A stretch of 64,000 nucleotides of DNA, taken from assembly GCA_007692495.1 (NCBI GenBank), contig REBZ01000106.1:124001-188000 (forward strand), in the 5' to 3' direction. The notes below the pieces were generated by a model. The model saw only the letters and a list, made by a program, of their open reading frames with translations, made no database searches and was not told the DNA's origin. Of the stretch, positions 63,607 through 64,000 are shown in pieces. The translations under genes and the position numbers were made by a program. Each line of letters starts with the position of its first letter. Position 1 is the stretch's first letter. The DNA is from Alkalicoccus sp. Its GTDB lineage: Bacteria; Bacillota; Bacilli; Bacillales; Salisediminibacteriaceae.

Positions 63607-63885
63607 ATAACAGCACGGAACTTCAACAGAGACATTTATACCATAATAGATGAAAAGACCCTTTTATCGTAATGGAACCTCCTATCCAAACAGGAAGAAC
63701 AATGCCTGGTTGGACGGAAGATCCTGCTCTGTCTTTTTATTACCGTAAGCTGCAATGGACCTGGGGAGACTCCGGGGCTCAAGGCCGGGCGGAAGAAATC
63801 AGCTGAAGCCGGCCCGCCCGGAAAGCCTCCCTATGGAAACGAAGGCGGCCGGTCCTTACTTATCTGCATTATTTTTAATGTAACC
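63607..63885 (-). repeat. Repeat R1, copy B (inverted)
   Basis: This is the inverted copy of R1 (36983-37236), about 26 kb away and slightly longer. It keeps GGCCGGCTTCAGCTGATTTC, GACAGAGCAGGATCTTCCGT and ACGATAAAAGGG when read on the minus strand, and ends in AATGTCTCTGTTGAAGTTCCG. The last 115 bases of the window beyond it show no gene. Confidence 0.85.
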
Positions 63886-64000
63886 TTCATAAAAAGTATA
63901 TCGGGAGATAGTGATGAAATAAATTAATAGGGCTTGAAATTTGTCTATAACTGCAGTAGAATACGGAAATTGTGAGATTGTTTGAAACAACTGCAGAGAG

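Noticed and set aside
63321-63635. 104-codon minus-strand frame near the window end
   Set aside because: It overlaps the start of the C45-type gene and the edge of R1B and has no recognisable features.

Overview
The window looks like chromosomal DNA of a Bacillaceae member (Bacillota). It has moderate GC, purine-rich ribosome binding sites, many GTG and TTG starts, and Bacillus-type families: DynA, YpcP, CvfB, GrlB/GrlA-type ParE/ParC, T-box and TnrA-type control. Many proteins are rich in Glu and Asp, and an osmoprotectant-binding protein opens the window. This hints at a halophilic or alkaliphilic relative (Alkalicoccus/Salsuginibacillus type), but the genus is a guess. No rRNA, tRNA, CRISPR array or intact transposase gene was seen.

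Layout. 1-6.0 kb: the tail of an osmoprotectant-binding protein, a universal stress protein, a CoA-binding protein, then topoisomerase IV (parE-parC). 6.1-7.1 kb: a tyrosine-recombinase-like gene that lacks key catalytic residues. 7.2-18.9 kb: mostly minus-strand housekeeping genes (flavin reductase, glycosyltransferase, DUF2203, HAD phosphatase, the double dynamin DynA), then a cluster of two related polytopic membrane proteins around a short-chain dehydrogenase. 18.9-27.9 kb: topoisomerase III, CvfB, threonine deaminase, then a translationally coupled ammonium transporter / GlnD-like nucleotidyltransferase / exonuclease operon under a probable TnrA site, and an EamA exporter. 28-36.9 kb: an acyltransferase and a serine hydrolase; a glycine riboswitch before an ACT-domain gene and a UPF0210 gene; a proline T-box before proB-proA; and typA.

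36.96-43.6 kb is accessory in character. It holds two families of non-coding repeats (R1, R2), a second tyrosine recombinase with two recombination-core-like sites just upstream, a DCC-family oxidoreductase, a cobalamin-binding-type protein, a YpcP exonuclease, a DUF6884-like protein and a patatin phospholipase. 43.6-57.3 kb is amino-acid biosynthesis: ilvE, argH and the contiguous series argC-argJ-argB-argD-carA-carB-argF-argG, covering the route from N-acetylglutamate to arginine with its own carbamoyl phosphate supply. 57.3-63.4 kb holds cardiolipin synthase, a methionine sulfoxide repair operon whose membrane-anchored MsrA-MsrB protein has a probably dead MsrB half, the peroxidase Ohr and a C45-type Ntn hydrolase. 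An inverted copy of repeat R1 lies near the end.

The observations most worth following are the two repeat families (R2 has a covarying hairpin inside a closed fold), the twin core-like sites beside a recombinase lacking its first catalytic arginine, the glycine riboswitch on genes of unknown function, the Amt/GlnD-like/exonuclease cassette, and the MsrB domain that lost its catalytic cysteine. All calls come from reading the sequence; no database search was run.
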